From Phycisphaeraceae bacterium (GTDB taxonomy: Bacteria; Planctomycetota; Phycisphaerae; Phycisphaerales; Phycisphaeraceae), in NCBI GenBank assembly GCA_003552605.1, contig PUNN01000502.1, forward strand, positions 1 to 5,776: DNA of 5,776 nucleotides, in the 5' to 3' direction. The translations under genes and the position numbers were made by a program. The notes beneath the pieces were generated by a model. That model was not told the DNA's origin. It ran no database searches and was given only the letters and a program-made list of their open reading frames with translations. Positions 1-5,616 of this stretch are shown here, in pieces. The stretch's first letter is position 1; each line of letters starts with the position of its first letter.

Positions 1-243
1 AACCAACACCCCTAACCAGGAGCCTTGAGCACCGCCGTGATTCAGACCCAACCTCCAACCCAAACCCTCGACATGACCCATGCGGTAAAGCGAGATTTTA
101 CAGAAACAGGGTTGCTTTATCCCGTTTCCCTTGTCTTTGTAGACTTCGAAGCATGCGCCGACGATGCGGTAGCTTTCCTGCTTGAACAGGAGCTGTCCGG
201 CATAGCGGCCCTGCTGCGCATGTTGAGTCGTTTCTCCGCTCAC
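1..243 (-). pseudogene. GxxExxY-type protein, N-terminal fragment, interrupted near position 120
   Basis: A GTG start at 243 is preceded by GAGGAA (253-258, 9-base spacing). This ribosome binding site overlaps the stop codon of the upstream response regulator gene, so the two are probably translationally linked. The first 41 codons include QESYRIVGACFEVYKDKGNG, a close match in style to the start of the GxxExxY family (PD-(D/E)XK-fold related proteins of unclear function, common in planctomycetes). In that family, GNG is followed by a FLExVY-type stretch that gives the family its name. Here the next codons (from position 120 leftward) read IKQPCFCKIS and show no family similarity, although the frame stays open to the window edge (81 codons). 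The defining motif and the whole putative nuclease core are therefore missing. I infer an insertion or deletion junction at about 120/121. A frameshift alone does not explain it, because neither other frame restores the motif. Family assignment is moderately sure; the mechanism is not. Confidence 0.6.
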
Positions 244-252
244 GTGGATCGG

Positions 253-258
253 TTCCTC
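253..258 (-). promoter_or_regulatory. Shine-Dalgarno site of the GxxExxY fragment
   Basis: GAGGAA on the minus strand lies 9 bases before the GTG at 243 and overlaps the TGA (257-259) of the response regulator gene. It fixes the start of the fragment and supports co-transcription of the two genes. Confidence 0.6.
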
Positions 259-826
259 AGGCCAGGGGGCCTGGTTCGTCGGGCTCGTTGGTGGGGGGGC
301 GGCCGGGGCGGGGGGTGTCCTGGGATTCGATGTCCTCGATGTAGGCCATCGTGCGGTCGAGCTCGCGCTTGAGGTGGCGGACGCGCAGCAGGCTCTTGAC
401 GCGGGTGACCAGTTCCAGCCGGTTCACCGGCTTGGTCAGAAAGTCATCGGTGCCCGACTCGACGCCACGCTCGATGTCGCCAAGCTCGTGCAGCGCGGTG
501 ACCATGATGATCGGGATCGACCGCGTCGCCGGGTCTTCCTTCAGCTTGCGGCAGACCTCGAAGCCGCTCATCCGCGGCATCATGATGTCGAGCAGAATCA
601 GGTCCGGCATCGGCGTTTCAGCGGTCTCGATGTACCGGATCGCCTCCATCCCGTCGAAGGCGGTCACCGTCCGGCAGCCGAGTGCATCGAGATACGCCTG
701 CAGCAGTTCAACGTTCTGCTCGTTGTCATCCACGATGAGGATGGTCGATTCAGCCACCATCTTCTCGAACTGAGCATCGGTGACGGGTTGCCGCGTCGTG
801 GATTGATTGGTCTGCACATCAGCCAT
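257..826 (-). CDS. Single-domain response regulator (CheY-like REC)
   Basis: This 189-residue protein is a phosphoacceptor for a two-component system and acts in the cytoplasm. The REC domain spans about residues 28-148. It has the acidic pair D33/D34, the phospho-acceptor D80 in DLILLDIMMP, the switch residue T110 followed by A111, the aromatic switch position F129 and the conserved K132-P133, so all residues needed for phosphorylation are present. A 27-residue N-terminal extension precedes the domain. About 40 residues follow: a charged, probably helical stretch (RHLKRELDRTMAYIEDIE) and then a Pro-rich end. There is no DNA-binding, GGDEF, HD-GYP or kinase domain, so output must go through a partner protein. 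The REC sequence resembles those of PleD/RpfG-type regulators. The ATG at 826 is preceded by AAAAAGG (835-841, 8-base spacing). It lies 68 bases downstream of the DUF2064-like gene and 13 bases before the GxxExxY fragment, all leftward, so an operon is likely. No cognate histidine kinase is in the window. Confidence 0.95.
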   Translation of the reverse strand: MADVQTNQSTTRQPVTDAQFEKMVAESTILIVDDNEQNVELLQAYLDALGCRTVTAFDGMEAIRYIETAETPMPDLILLDIMMPRMSGFEVCRKLKEDPATRSIPIIMVTALHELGDIERGVESGTDDFLTKPVNRLELVTRVKSLLRVRHLKRELDRTMAYIEDIESQDTPRPGRPPTNEPDEPGPLA

Positions 827-894
827 GGCTCAGGCCTTTTTCATGAGGTGGTGGGCATTGGCCCTGAACGCGGGCCGGGCGTGGGGGCAATCGG

Positions 895-1647
895 TTACAG
901 CCGGCCGAGGGCCTGTTCGAGCCGCAGCAGGTCGGCATCATCCGACCCGGCGAGGCGCTGCCTCAGCGCGGCCAGATCGCGTGGCCGGGCGATGGGCGGG
1001 CAGGCGGGGCATTCCTCCACGCTCAACCCCAGCGCCCGGGCGATGCGCTTGCCTTGATGGTACACGTTGGCCTCCTGCCAGTCGATGCCGGCAAGCCACT
1101 GCCGCGGCCAACGCCGGCCGGCGATGAGCCAGAAACCGACCTCCCGATCCCGGCTGCCGGCGGCACCGCGGCGCCCGCTCCCGCTCCCGCCCCCGGCGCC
1201 GCCGCGGCCGTCAGAAGTCGGCCCGATGAGCAGGTCCGTGGCACTGAGGCGTGAAGGCAACGCCCTCAGCCACGATGCCGGCGGGTCCACGCTGTCGAAC
1301 TGAAAGAAGGCCATGGGCGAGTCCGGCAACGCACGCCAGATGTCCGAGAGGCGCTGCCCGAGCGGCCCCTGCCCCTGATCGATCCACTGCCAACTGCCTG
1401 CCTCAGAGGGCACATGCAGCCGTTTGAGCGCCTCATCAAGCCCGGCCACGGCCAGCACGTGCCGATGGCCAGCCTCGGCCGGCAGCAGCTTCGCCAGGCG
1501 CATCATCGTGCAGGTGAGCATGTGCGTGTGAACACTCGCCACCTGCCGCGGTTGCCAGGGGCCGATCAGCCACGGCAGCGCCTTGCCGGGGACCGGCGCG
1601 GGGCTCAGCAGCACGACGGTGAGGGGGGAATCGGCGGACGCACTCAT
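895..1647 (-). CDS. DUF2064 / TIGR04282-like glycosyltransferase-fold protein (divergent)
   Basis: This 250-residue protein follows the motif order of the DUF2064 family (rSAM/selenodomain-associated transferase 1, a GT-A/CofC-like nucleotidyltransferase fold). PAPVPGK (16-22) stands for the usual K-A-P-V-P-G-x-x-K-T-R-L. QGQGPLGQRL (91-100) matches the QGxGDLGER block. FDSVDPP (117-123) corresponds to GSDxPxLP with D118 kept. IGPTSDG (141-147) and GFWLIAG (171-177) match GPxxDGGYYLIG, and ARALGLSV (204-211) plus RDLAAL (223-228) match the conserved C-terminus. It is degenerate: KTRL is lost, and a Gly/Ser/Arg-rich insert of about 20 residues (149-168) splits the last core block. The true reaction is unknown for the family; a sugar or nucleotidyl transfer is an inference. 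I chose the ATG at 1647, just before the first beta strand; a GTG at 1668 would add seven residues, and neither has a good ribosome site. It is the first gene of the leftward group and is divergent from the radical SAM gene, which is not the selenodomain rSAM partner of this family. Confidence 0.75.
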   Translation of the reverse strand: MSASADSPLTVVLLSPAPVPGKALPWLIGPWQPRQVASVHTHMLTCTMMRLAKLLPAEAGHRHVLAVAGLDEALKRLHVPSEAGSWQWIDQGQGPLGQRLSDIWRALPDSPMAFFQFDSVDPPASWLRALPSRLSATDLLIGPTSDGRGGAGGGSGSGRRGAAGSRDREVGFWLIAGRRWPRQWLAGIDWQEANVYHQGKRIARALGLSVEECPACPPIARPRDLAALRQRLAGSDDADLLRLEQALGRL

Positions 1648-1687
1648 CTTAATTGCAGTGCTCACCACTGGTTACGCTCATCGACCC

Positions 1688-1715
1688 TTGCCCGGCCCCC
1701 AGCGGGGGCTACAAT
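1688..1715 (+). promoter_or_regulatory. Putative sigma70-type promoter giving a leaderless mRNA
   Basis: TTGCCC (1688-1693, 4/6 of the -35 consensus) and TACAAT (1710-1715, 5/6 of the -10 consensus) are separated by 16 bases. Transcription would start about 6-7 bases after the -10, at or next to the ATG at 1722. No Shine-Dalgarno sequence precedes that ATG, which fits a leaderless transcript of the radical SAM gene. This is an inference from consensus matching only. Confidence 0.45.
1695..1709. repeat. Perfect palindrome in the -35/-10 spacer
   Basis: GCCCCC (1695-1700), loop AGC, GGGGGC (1704-1709). It occupies almost the entire spacer of the predicted promoter for the radical SAM gene and lies in the 74-base divergent intergenic region. 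It could be an operator, or a chance GC-rich dyad. Confidence 0.5.
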
Positions 1716-1721
1716 GCCGCC

Positions 1722-3347
1722 ATGGCCCAACTGCCGGTGATCCAGCCCAGCCGCGTGACCGTGATGATCAAGCCCGTCGGGGCGCTGTGCAATCTCGATT
1801 GCACCTACTGCTACTACCTGCCGACCAAGACCATTTACGACCATCACGAGCACCGGATGAGCGAGGCCACGCTCGAGTCGATCTTCGCCTCGATCCTGCC
1901 GCGGTTTGCCGACGATGTCACCATCGCCTGGCAGGGCGGCGAGCCCACACTCGCAGGGCTTGGCTTCTTCGAAAAGGCCATCGCCTTTCAGGAGAAGTAC
2001 CGCCGGCCGGGCCAGCGCATCACCCACGCCCTCCAGACCAACGGCACCCTGCTCGACGACCGCTGGTGCCGCTACTTCCGCGAGCACCAGTTCCTTATCG
2101 GTCTTTCGGTCGATGGGCCGGCCCGCTTTCACGACCACTATCGGCGAACCAACCGGGGTCAGGCCACCGCCGAGGCGGTGATCCGCGGCCAACGGCTGCT
2201 CCAGCAGCACGCGGTGGATTACAACATCCTCTGCGTGCTCAACGACCGCAACGTCCACCACCCCGAGGAAATCCTCCGCTACCTGCTCAACCTCGGCTCG
2301 CGGTGGCTACAGTTCATCCCCGCCATCGAATGGGAGCCCGATCCCGAGCGGCCCGGCCGCAACGTCCTTGCCCCCTACTCACCGGCCCCGGCCGACTACG
2401 GCCGGTTCCTCTGCAAGGTCTTCGACCTCTGGTTCGAGCGCTACCGCAAGCGGGTGAGTGTCCGCATCATCGACGCCGTGCTCAACAAGCTCGTGCTCGG
2501 GCAGATGCCGCTGTGCATCCTCGATGGCGGCTGCCACAACCAGCTCACCATCGAACACGATGGCGCGGTCTTCGGCTGCGACCACTTTGTCGAGCGGCGG
2601 TGGCAGTTGGCGCAGATCGGTGAGCCGGACTGGATCAACCGCATCGACCTCGAAGGCCGCGAGCAGGTCGGGCTGACCATCCACGGCGATGGCTACCGCA
2701 AGAACGCCGAGCTTCCCGGCCGGGATATTGATGACCCGACCGATCTCGAGACCCGCTATGCACCGGGTACCGCGGCGGCCACGGCCGTGGCCGAGGGTGC
2801 GGATGAGCCCTGGTACGACCGGGTCGATCAGCAGCGGCTCGGCGGCTTTGCCGTGCGAAAGCAGGACCTGCCCGAAAAGTGCAAGGCCTGCCAGTGGAAG
2901 CCGTTCTGCCACGGCGGCTGCCCCAAGCACCGCGAGCATGGTGGTGATGTCCCCGAGCCGACCATCCTCTGCGAGGCGTACATGATGTTCTACGAGCACG
3001 CCATGCCGCGGCTGAAGTGGCTTGCCGGCTACCTCCAGAACAACATGCAGCCGCCCGACCCCGAACCGGTGGCTGCCCCCGACGCGGGCGGTCGCGCCGC
3101 CGCGGCCGAATCGCCCCGTCCATCGCGCGAGCCAGCAATGGCGAGCCATCACGCCGCGGCGGAGGCGCCGGCCCCACAGGGTGGCACACCCGCCCCCCCC
3201 GCGGCCAACGCCCCCGGCGCTGCTGGCGCCGCCGCGGGTAGCCGCGCCTTCAACAGGAACGCCCGATCCGGTAAGATCGGACGTAACGAGCCCTGCCCCT
3301 GCGGCTCGGGCCTCAAGTACAAGCATTGCCACGGCCAGGGCCGCTGA
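1722..3347 (+). CDS. Anaerobic sulfatase-maturase-like radical SAM/SPASM enzyme with C-terminal SEC-C motif
   Basis: This 541-residue protein resembles anSME enzymes, which oxidise a Cys or Ser of type I sulfatases to formylglycine in the cytoplasm. The radical SAM cluster motif CX3CX2C is C23/C27/C30, with QGGEPTLAG at 71-79 (the GGE SAM-binding motif). The SPASM part has C265-X5-C271-X14-C286 followed directly by D287. These spacings fit the anSME auxiliary cluster and the catalytic aspartate, as I recall them from the clostridial enzyme. C387-X2-C390-X5-C396-X3-C400 (in CHGGCPKHR) and C417 complete the second auxiliary cluster. Known anSMEs are about 370-420 residues. This one is longer because of an approximately 60-residue insert between C286 and C387, a Pro/Ala-rich linker (about 442-515) and a SEC-C zinc motif at 519-540 (C525, C527, C536, H537). 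I chose the ATG at 1722 because family similarity begins there; an in-frame TTG at 1653 lies further upstream. No sulfatase gene is in the window, so the substrate is unknown. Confidence 0.9.
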   Translation: MAQLPVIQPSRVTVMIKPVGALCNLDCTYCYYLPTKTIYDHHEHRMSEATLESIFASILPRFADDVTIAWQGGEPTLAGLGFFEKAIAFQEKYRRPGQRITHALQTNGTLLDDRWCRYFREHQFLIGLSVDGPARFHDHYRRTNRGQATAEAVIRGQRLLQQHAVDYNILCVLNDRNVHHPEEILRYLLNLGSRWLQFIPAIEWEPDPERPGRNVLAPYSPAPADYGRFLCKVFDLWFERYRKRVSVRIIDAVLNKLVLGQMPLCILDGGCHNQLTIEHDGAVFGCDHFVERRWQLAQIGEPDWINRIDLEGREQVGLTIHGDGYRKNAELPGRDIDDPTDLETRYAPGTAAATAVAEGADEPWYDRVDQQRLGGFAVRKQDLPEKCKACQWKPFCHGGCPKHREHGGDVPEPTILCEAYMMFYEHAMPRLKWLAGYLQNNMQPPDPEPVAAPDAGGRAAAAESPRPSREPAMASHHAAAEAPAPQGGTPAPPAANAPGAAGAAAGSRAFNRNARSGKIGRNEPCPCGSGLKYKHCHGQGR

Positions 3348-3380
3348 ACGCAAGCGGCTAACCTCGCCAATGTGAAACCA

Positions 3381-3394
3381 GTGGCCGCGGCCAC
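3381..3394. repeat. 14-base perfect palindrome
   Basis: GTGGCCGCGGCCAC reads the same on both strands and lies 34 bases after the radical SAM stop codon. There is no loop and no following T-run, so it is not a standard intrinsic terminator. A protein-binding dyad or chance are both possible. Confidence 0.5.
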
Positions 3395-3434
3395 CCACAC
3401 CCACCCCCAAGGGCCCCCGGCCCCGGCCCCCGGA

Positions 3435-3480
3435 ATAGACCCCCCGGAAGGGCCCACGGCATAGACCCCCGGAAGGGCCC
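3435..3480. repeat. Short direct repeat, two copies, 26-base period
   Basis: ATAGAC, then five or six C, then GGAAGGGCCC occurs at 3435-3455 (six-C copy with the final C of ATAGAC excluded from the count as five extra) and at 3461-3480. The copies differ by one C. The flanks (3411-3434) repeat the CCCCCGG core, and the GGGCCC hexamer recurs at 3411, 3450 and 3475. The block sits in the noncoding gap between the radical SAM gene and the small protein gene. It may be a low-complexity expansion or a regulatory array. Confidence 0.6.
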
Positions 3481-3514
3481 CGCCACCCGAAACGCCTCAC
3501 CCGGCACCCGCCCC

Positions 3515-3518
3515 GGAG
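3515..3518 (+). promoter_or_regulatory. Shine-Dalgarno site of the small hypothetical gene
   Basis: GGAG lies 9 bases before the ATG at 3528. It favours that start over the in-frame ATG at 3540. Confidence 0.55.
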
Positions 3519-3527
3519 CGATCAGTA

Positions 3528-4067
3528 ATGTCCACGCAGATGCAGAACAATCCGCCCGCCCGCACCGCATGGCAGGAGCGATGGCGAAAGCCCACGCTCG
3601 AACAACTCCTCGAGCTGCTCAAGCCCCATCAGCGCCGTAATTTCGAGGTGCTCATGGCATTCATGGACGAGTCGTCACGCCTCTCGAGACACATCACATG
3701 GTTCGGCACCGGCTGGAAATGGACCATCAACGACCAGTACCGCGATGAGCAGGGCAACGAAGCGCAGTTTCTTTACCTCGTGCCCAATGTGGTGCAGCCC
3801 CTGGTCTGTCTGCCGATGACCGCGGCGTTCATCGAGACGGTGCCGCTGCGCCGGCTGAGCAAGTTCGTCCGCGAGGGTATCCGCTCGGCCAAGTGTGCGG
3901 TGGACCTGCACTGGGCCACGTGGACACCCGGCCCCGAGAGCGAAGCCAATCAGCTTGTCGACCTGCTCAAGCGCAAGCTCAAGTTCCTCGAACGCGAAAG
4001 CGACACAGATAGCGCCACCGCTGAGAAGGCCGAGGGCGATGGGCACCAGCCGCCACCGGAGAAATAG
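3528..4067 (+). CDS. Conserved-looking hypothetical protein, 179 residues
   Basis: I do not recognise this gene with confidence. The protein is soluble, with no signal peptide and no membrane segment. An N-terminal, probably helical region (22-53) contains LEQLLELLKPHQRRNFEVL. A Trp/Gly-rich core follows, ITWFGTGWKWTI (56-67), then two hydrophobic strands, FLYLVP (81-86) and PLVCLPM (91-97). A basic helix (106-121), a Trp-containing segment (VDLHWATWTP, 125-134), another helix (139-157) and a charged, disordered C-terminus (158-179) complete it. The pattern of helix, GxGWxW and paired strands is loosely reminiscent of DUF3788/DUF1801-like small domains, but this is only an impression. It starts 180 bases after the radical SAM gene in the same direction, has its own ribosome binding site, and is probably a real gene because its composition changes sensibly across the frame. 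It may or may not share a transcript with its neighbours. Confidence 0.75.
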   Translation: MSTQMQNNPPARTAWQERWRKPTLEQLLELLKPHQRRNFEVLMAFMDESSRLSRHITWFGTGWKWTINDQYRDEQGNEAQFLYLVPNVVQPLVCLPMTAAFIETVPLRRLSKFVREGIRSAKCAVDLHWATWTPGPESEANQLVDLLKRKLKFLERESDTDSATAEKAEGDGHQPPPEK

Positions 4068-4196
4068 CGCCCGCGTCAGCCCCGGCGACTTGCGCATCGC
4101 CCGGAACCTCGAGACCTCGGGCAGCGGCAAGCCGGTATCATGACGGTCCGATTGTGGTGTGCATGACATCCGCCGCAGGTGGGCGCTCGGTGCCAG

Positions 4197-4220
4197 GCGG
4201 GCGGGCTGAAAAGCGCCCGC
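4197..4220 (+). other. GC hairpin after the small hypothetical gene
   Basis: GCGGGCG (4197-4203) pairs with CGCCCGC (4214-4220) around a 10-base loop containing GAAAA. No T-run follows, so it is only a weak terminator candidate for the 3528-4067 gene. The rest of 4068-4325 shows no gene I can support. Confidence 0.3.
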
Positions 4221-4273
4221 TGCTGCGGCCAGCCCCGCTTGTCTACCCGTGACGGGCATCATCCACCCTGATG

Positions 4274-4294
4274 AGGGACGTTCGCATCGTCCCT
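4274..4294 (+). other. Hairpin in the permease leader
   Basis: AGGGACG (4274-4280), loop TTCGCAT, CGTCCCT (4288-4294) is a perfect 7-base stem ending 31 bases before the permease ATG. It could be an operator, a leader structure or chance. No recognisable riboswitch fold surrounds it. Confidence 0.35.
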
Positions 4295-4325
4295 TCGACC
4301 ATTCACCCGCCGGGCCGCGCCACCG

Positions 4326-5324
4326 ATGACCCGCCTGATCGCATCACGGCTGCTCCAGTTGCCCCTGATCCTCGCGGCGATCATGGCCATCACCCTGGCC
4401 CTGGCCTGGACGATGCCGGGCAGCCCGGTCACCGATCCCGGCCGCATTCCATCCGAGGAAATCCAGCAGGCGATGCTTCGCCAGTACAACCTGGACAGCC
4501 CTTTCAACTTCGCCCGCAGTTATGTCCGCGGCCTGTTTTTCGGCACGGTGGACCACCCGCCACCCTACCTCGGCCCGAGCCTTCAATACCGCGACTTCAC
4601 CGTCAATGCCATCCTCGCCGACCGGCTGCCGGTCAGTGCGTTACTGGGCGCGGCGGCGCTGGTCGTGGCCCTGCTGCTGGGCATGACCGCGGGCGTGCTC
4701 GGGGCGTGGAAGCCGGGGTCGGTCTGGGACTGGCTGACGTTGCTGATCGCGCTATTGGGCATCAGCCTGCCGGCGTTCGTCACCGGCTCGCTGCTGCTGG
4801 CCGGCTTCGCCGCCGCGCTCGGATGGGTGCCGCTGCGGCCGTGGGAATGGCCCGGCCTGGCGGTGTGGGAGCCGCAGTGGTGGGTGGATATGCGGATTCT
4901 GCTGGGGCAGATGGCACTGCCGACACTTACCCTCGCCCTGGCGCCCGCGGCCTACATCGCCCGGCTGATGCGGCTGGGCCTTGCCGAGATCATGAGCAGC
5001 GACTTCGCCCGCACCGCCCGGGCCAAGGGCCTGAGCGAGCGGCAGGTGATCCTCCGCCACGGCGTGAAGGTCGCCTTCCTGCCCGTGCTCAGCTTCCTCG
5101 GGCCCGCCGCGGCGGCGGTGATGACCGGCTCGTTCGTGGTCGAGCACATCTTCGCCATCCCCGGTGTCGGCCACATTTTCGTCGAGGCGGTGTTGAGCAA
5201 GGACATCTTCATGCTGCTTGGCATCGTGCTGACCTACTCGACCATGCTCGTGCTTTTCAATCTCATCGTCGACATCGCCTACGGCCACATCGACCCGCGC
5301 ATCGACATCTCCGAATCCACATAA
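4326..5324 (+). CDS. ABC transporter permease, DppB/OppB family
   Basis: This 332-residue inner-membrane protein is one of the two permease subunits of a dipeptide/oligopeptide (or nickel/sugar) uptake transporter. The N-terminus RLIASRLLQLPLILAAIM is the usual first membrane segment of this family (about 9-30), followed by MPGSP and a periplasmic loop (31-100). Further membrane segments lie near 101-127, 136-165, 192-218, 255-278 and 293-318, six in all, as expected. The cytoplasmic EAA loop that contacts the ATPase is at 228-247 (ARTARAKGLSERQ...), and the conserved IPGVG is at 278-282, with FNLIVDIAYGHIDPRI near the C-terminus. Length and domain order are normal and nothing is missing, so the protein looks functional. 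The ATG at 4326 has no clear Shine-Dalgarno sequence, but it fits the family start. No partner DppC-type permease, ATPase or binding protein is in the window; the next gene is a transposase on the opposite strand. The substrate cannot be told from the permease alone. Confidence 0.93.
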   Translation: MTRLIASRLLQLPLILAAIMAITLALAWTMPGSPVTDPGRIPSEEIQQAMLRQYNLDSPFNFARSYVRGLFFGTVDHPPPYLGPSLQYRDFTVNAILADRLPVSALLGAAALVVALLLGMTAGVLGAWKPGSVWDWLTLLIALLGISLPAFVTGSLLLAGFAAALGWVPLRPWEWPGLAVWEPQWWVDMRILLGQMALPTLTLALAPAAYIARLMRLGLAEIMSSDFARTARAKGLSERQVILRHGVKVAFLPVLSFLGPAAAAVMTGSFVVEHIFAIPGVGHIFVEAVLSKDIFMLLGIVLTYSTMLVLFNLIVDIAYGHIDPRIDISEST

Positions 5325-5465
5325 CCCCAATCACCCGCCCCGCACACGCACATCAACACCTCAGCGTCCACCCCCCACCCCCGCCGATCGTTCGCCCCTT
5401 TTTCAACCCTTCCCACCTCCGCGCCCTCCCACCTTCAACCGCAGAAACACCCCGCCCCTGACACC
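5325..5465 (+). terminator. C-rich, G-poor tract, possible Rho-dependent terminator
   Basis: Directly after the permease stop the transcript strand becomes strongly C-rich and poor in G for about 140 bases (many CACCC/CCACC runs), with no stable hairpin and T-run. This is the classic composition of a Rho utilisation site. It is an inference from composition only. A 78-codon minus-strand frame across 5353-5589 has no family resemblance and was not called. Confidence 0.35.
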
Positions 5466-5470
5466 TGCGC

Positions 5471-5533
5471 CAATCTGTGGACAATGACGTTCCTCCGCGG
5501 ACATGCAATAGCAGAAGAGTTATCCACAGATTG
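5471..5533. other. Inverted pair of DnaA-box-like nonamers
   Basis: TTATCCACA (5520-5528) is an exact consensus DnaA box. TGTGGACAA (5476-5484) is the reverse complement of TTGTCCACA, one change from consensus. The similarity extends beyond the boxes: CAATCTGTGGACAA (5471-5484) and TTATCCACAGATTG (5520-5533) form a 14-base inverted repeat with one mismatch and a 35-base centre. The surrounding 5500-5600 stretch is clearly more AT-rich than the rest of the window. It may be part of a replication origin, a DnaA-binding regulatory site, or a sequence belonging to or flanking the adjacent IS. No dnaA, dnaN, parA or rep gene is visible here. Confidence 0.55.
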
Positions 5534-5616
5534 ATGTAGATTAACCTGAAGTTCCCCCCAGGCAAATTGCGTAAACCTTTCATCATCAAGTCATTACGTG
5601 AGAATCGGCATTGCGC

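Noticed and set aside
25..372. Plus-strand open frame starting with TTG near the left edge
   Set aside because: It has a weak start and runs antisense through the GxxExxY start and into the response regulator gene; its later part is low-complexity Arg/Gly. The first 30 residues look mildly protein-like, so a remnant of another gene at 1-120 cannot be excluded.
374..1057. Long plus-strand frame opposite the response regulator
   Set aside because: It is antisense to a gene with intact REC catalytic residues; the composition (HDDRDRPRRR-like) is a high-GC shadow.
1653..1721. Upstream TTG extension of the radical SAM protein
   Set aside because: The added 23 residues have no family similarity and would cover the predicted promoter and palindrome; the ATG at 1722 fits the family start.
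1583..2623. 346-codon plus-strand frame overlapping the radical SAM gene
   Set aside because: It is an out-of-frame shadow, rich in Arg/Pro/His, with no motif. The frame carrying the CX3CX2C and SPASM cysteines is the real one.
895..3347. Functional link between the DUF2064-like protein and the radical SAM enzyme through the rSAM/selenodomain system
   Set aside because: The radical SAM protein has the SPASM layout of anSME, not that of the selenodomain rSAM family, and the genes are divergent.
3435..3480. CRISPR-like array
   Set aside because: There are only two copies with a six-base gap, no spacers of normal size and no cas genes.
2379..3500. 373-codon minus-strand frame opposite the radical SAM gene
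   Set aside because: It is a shadow frame in GC-rich DNA with Gly/Arg-rich low complexity and no family resemblance.
3675..4262. 195-codon minus-strand frame opposite the small hypothetical gene
   Set aside because: It competes with the plus-strand frame that has a good ribosome site and coherent composition, and no motif was recognised. It is the least certain of the rejections because the plus-strand gene is itself unrecognised.
4271..5461. 396-codon plus-strand frame overlapping the permease
   Set aside because: It is a +1 shadow of the permease, Arg/Pro/His-rich, with no membrane pattern.
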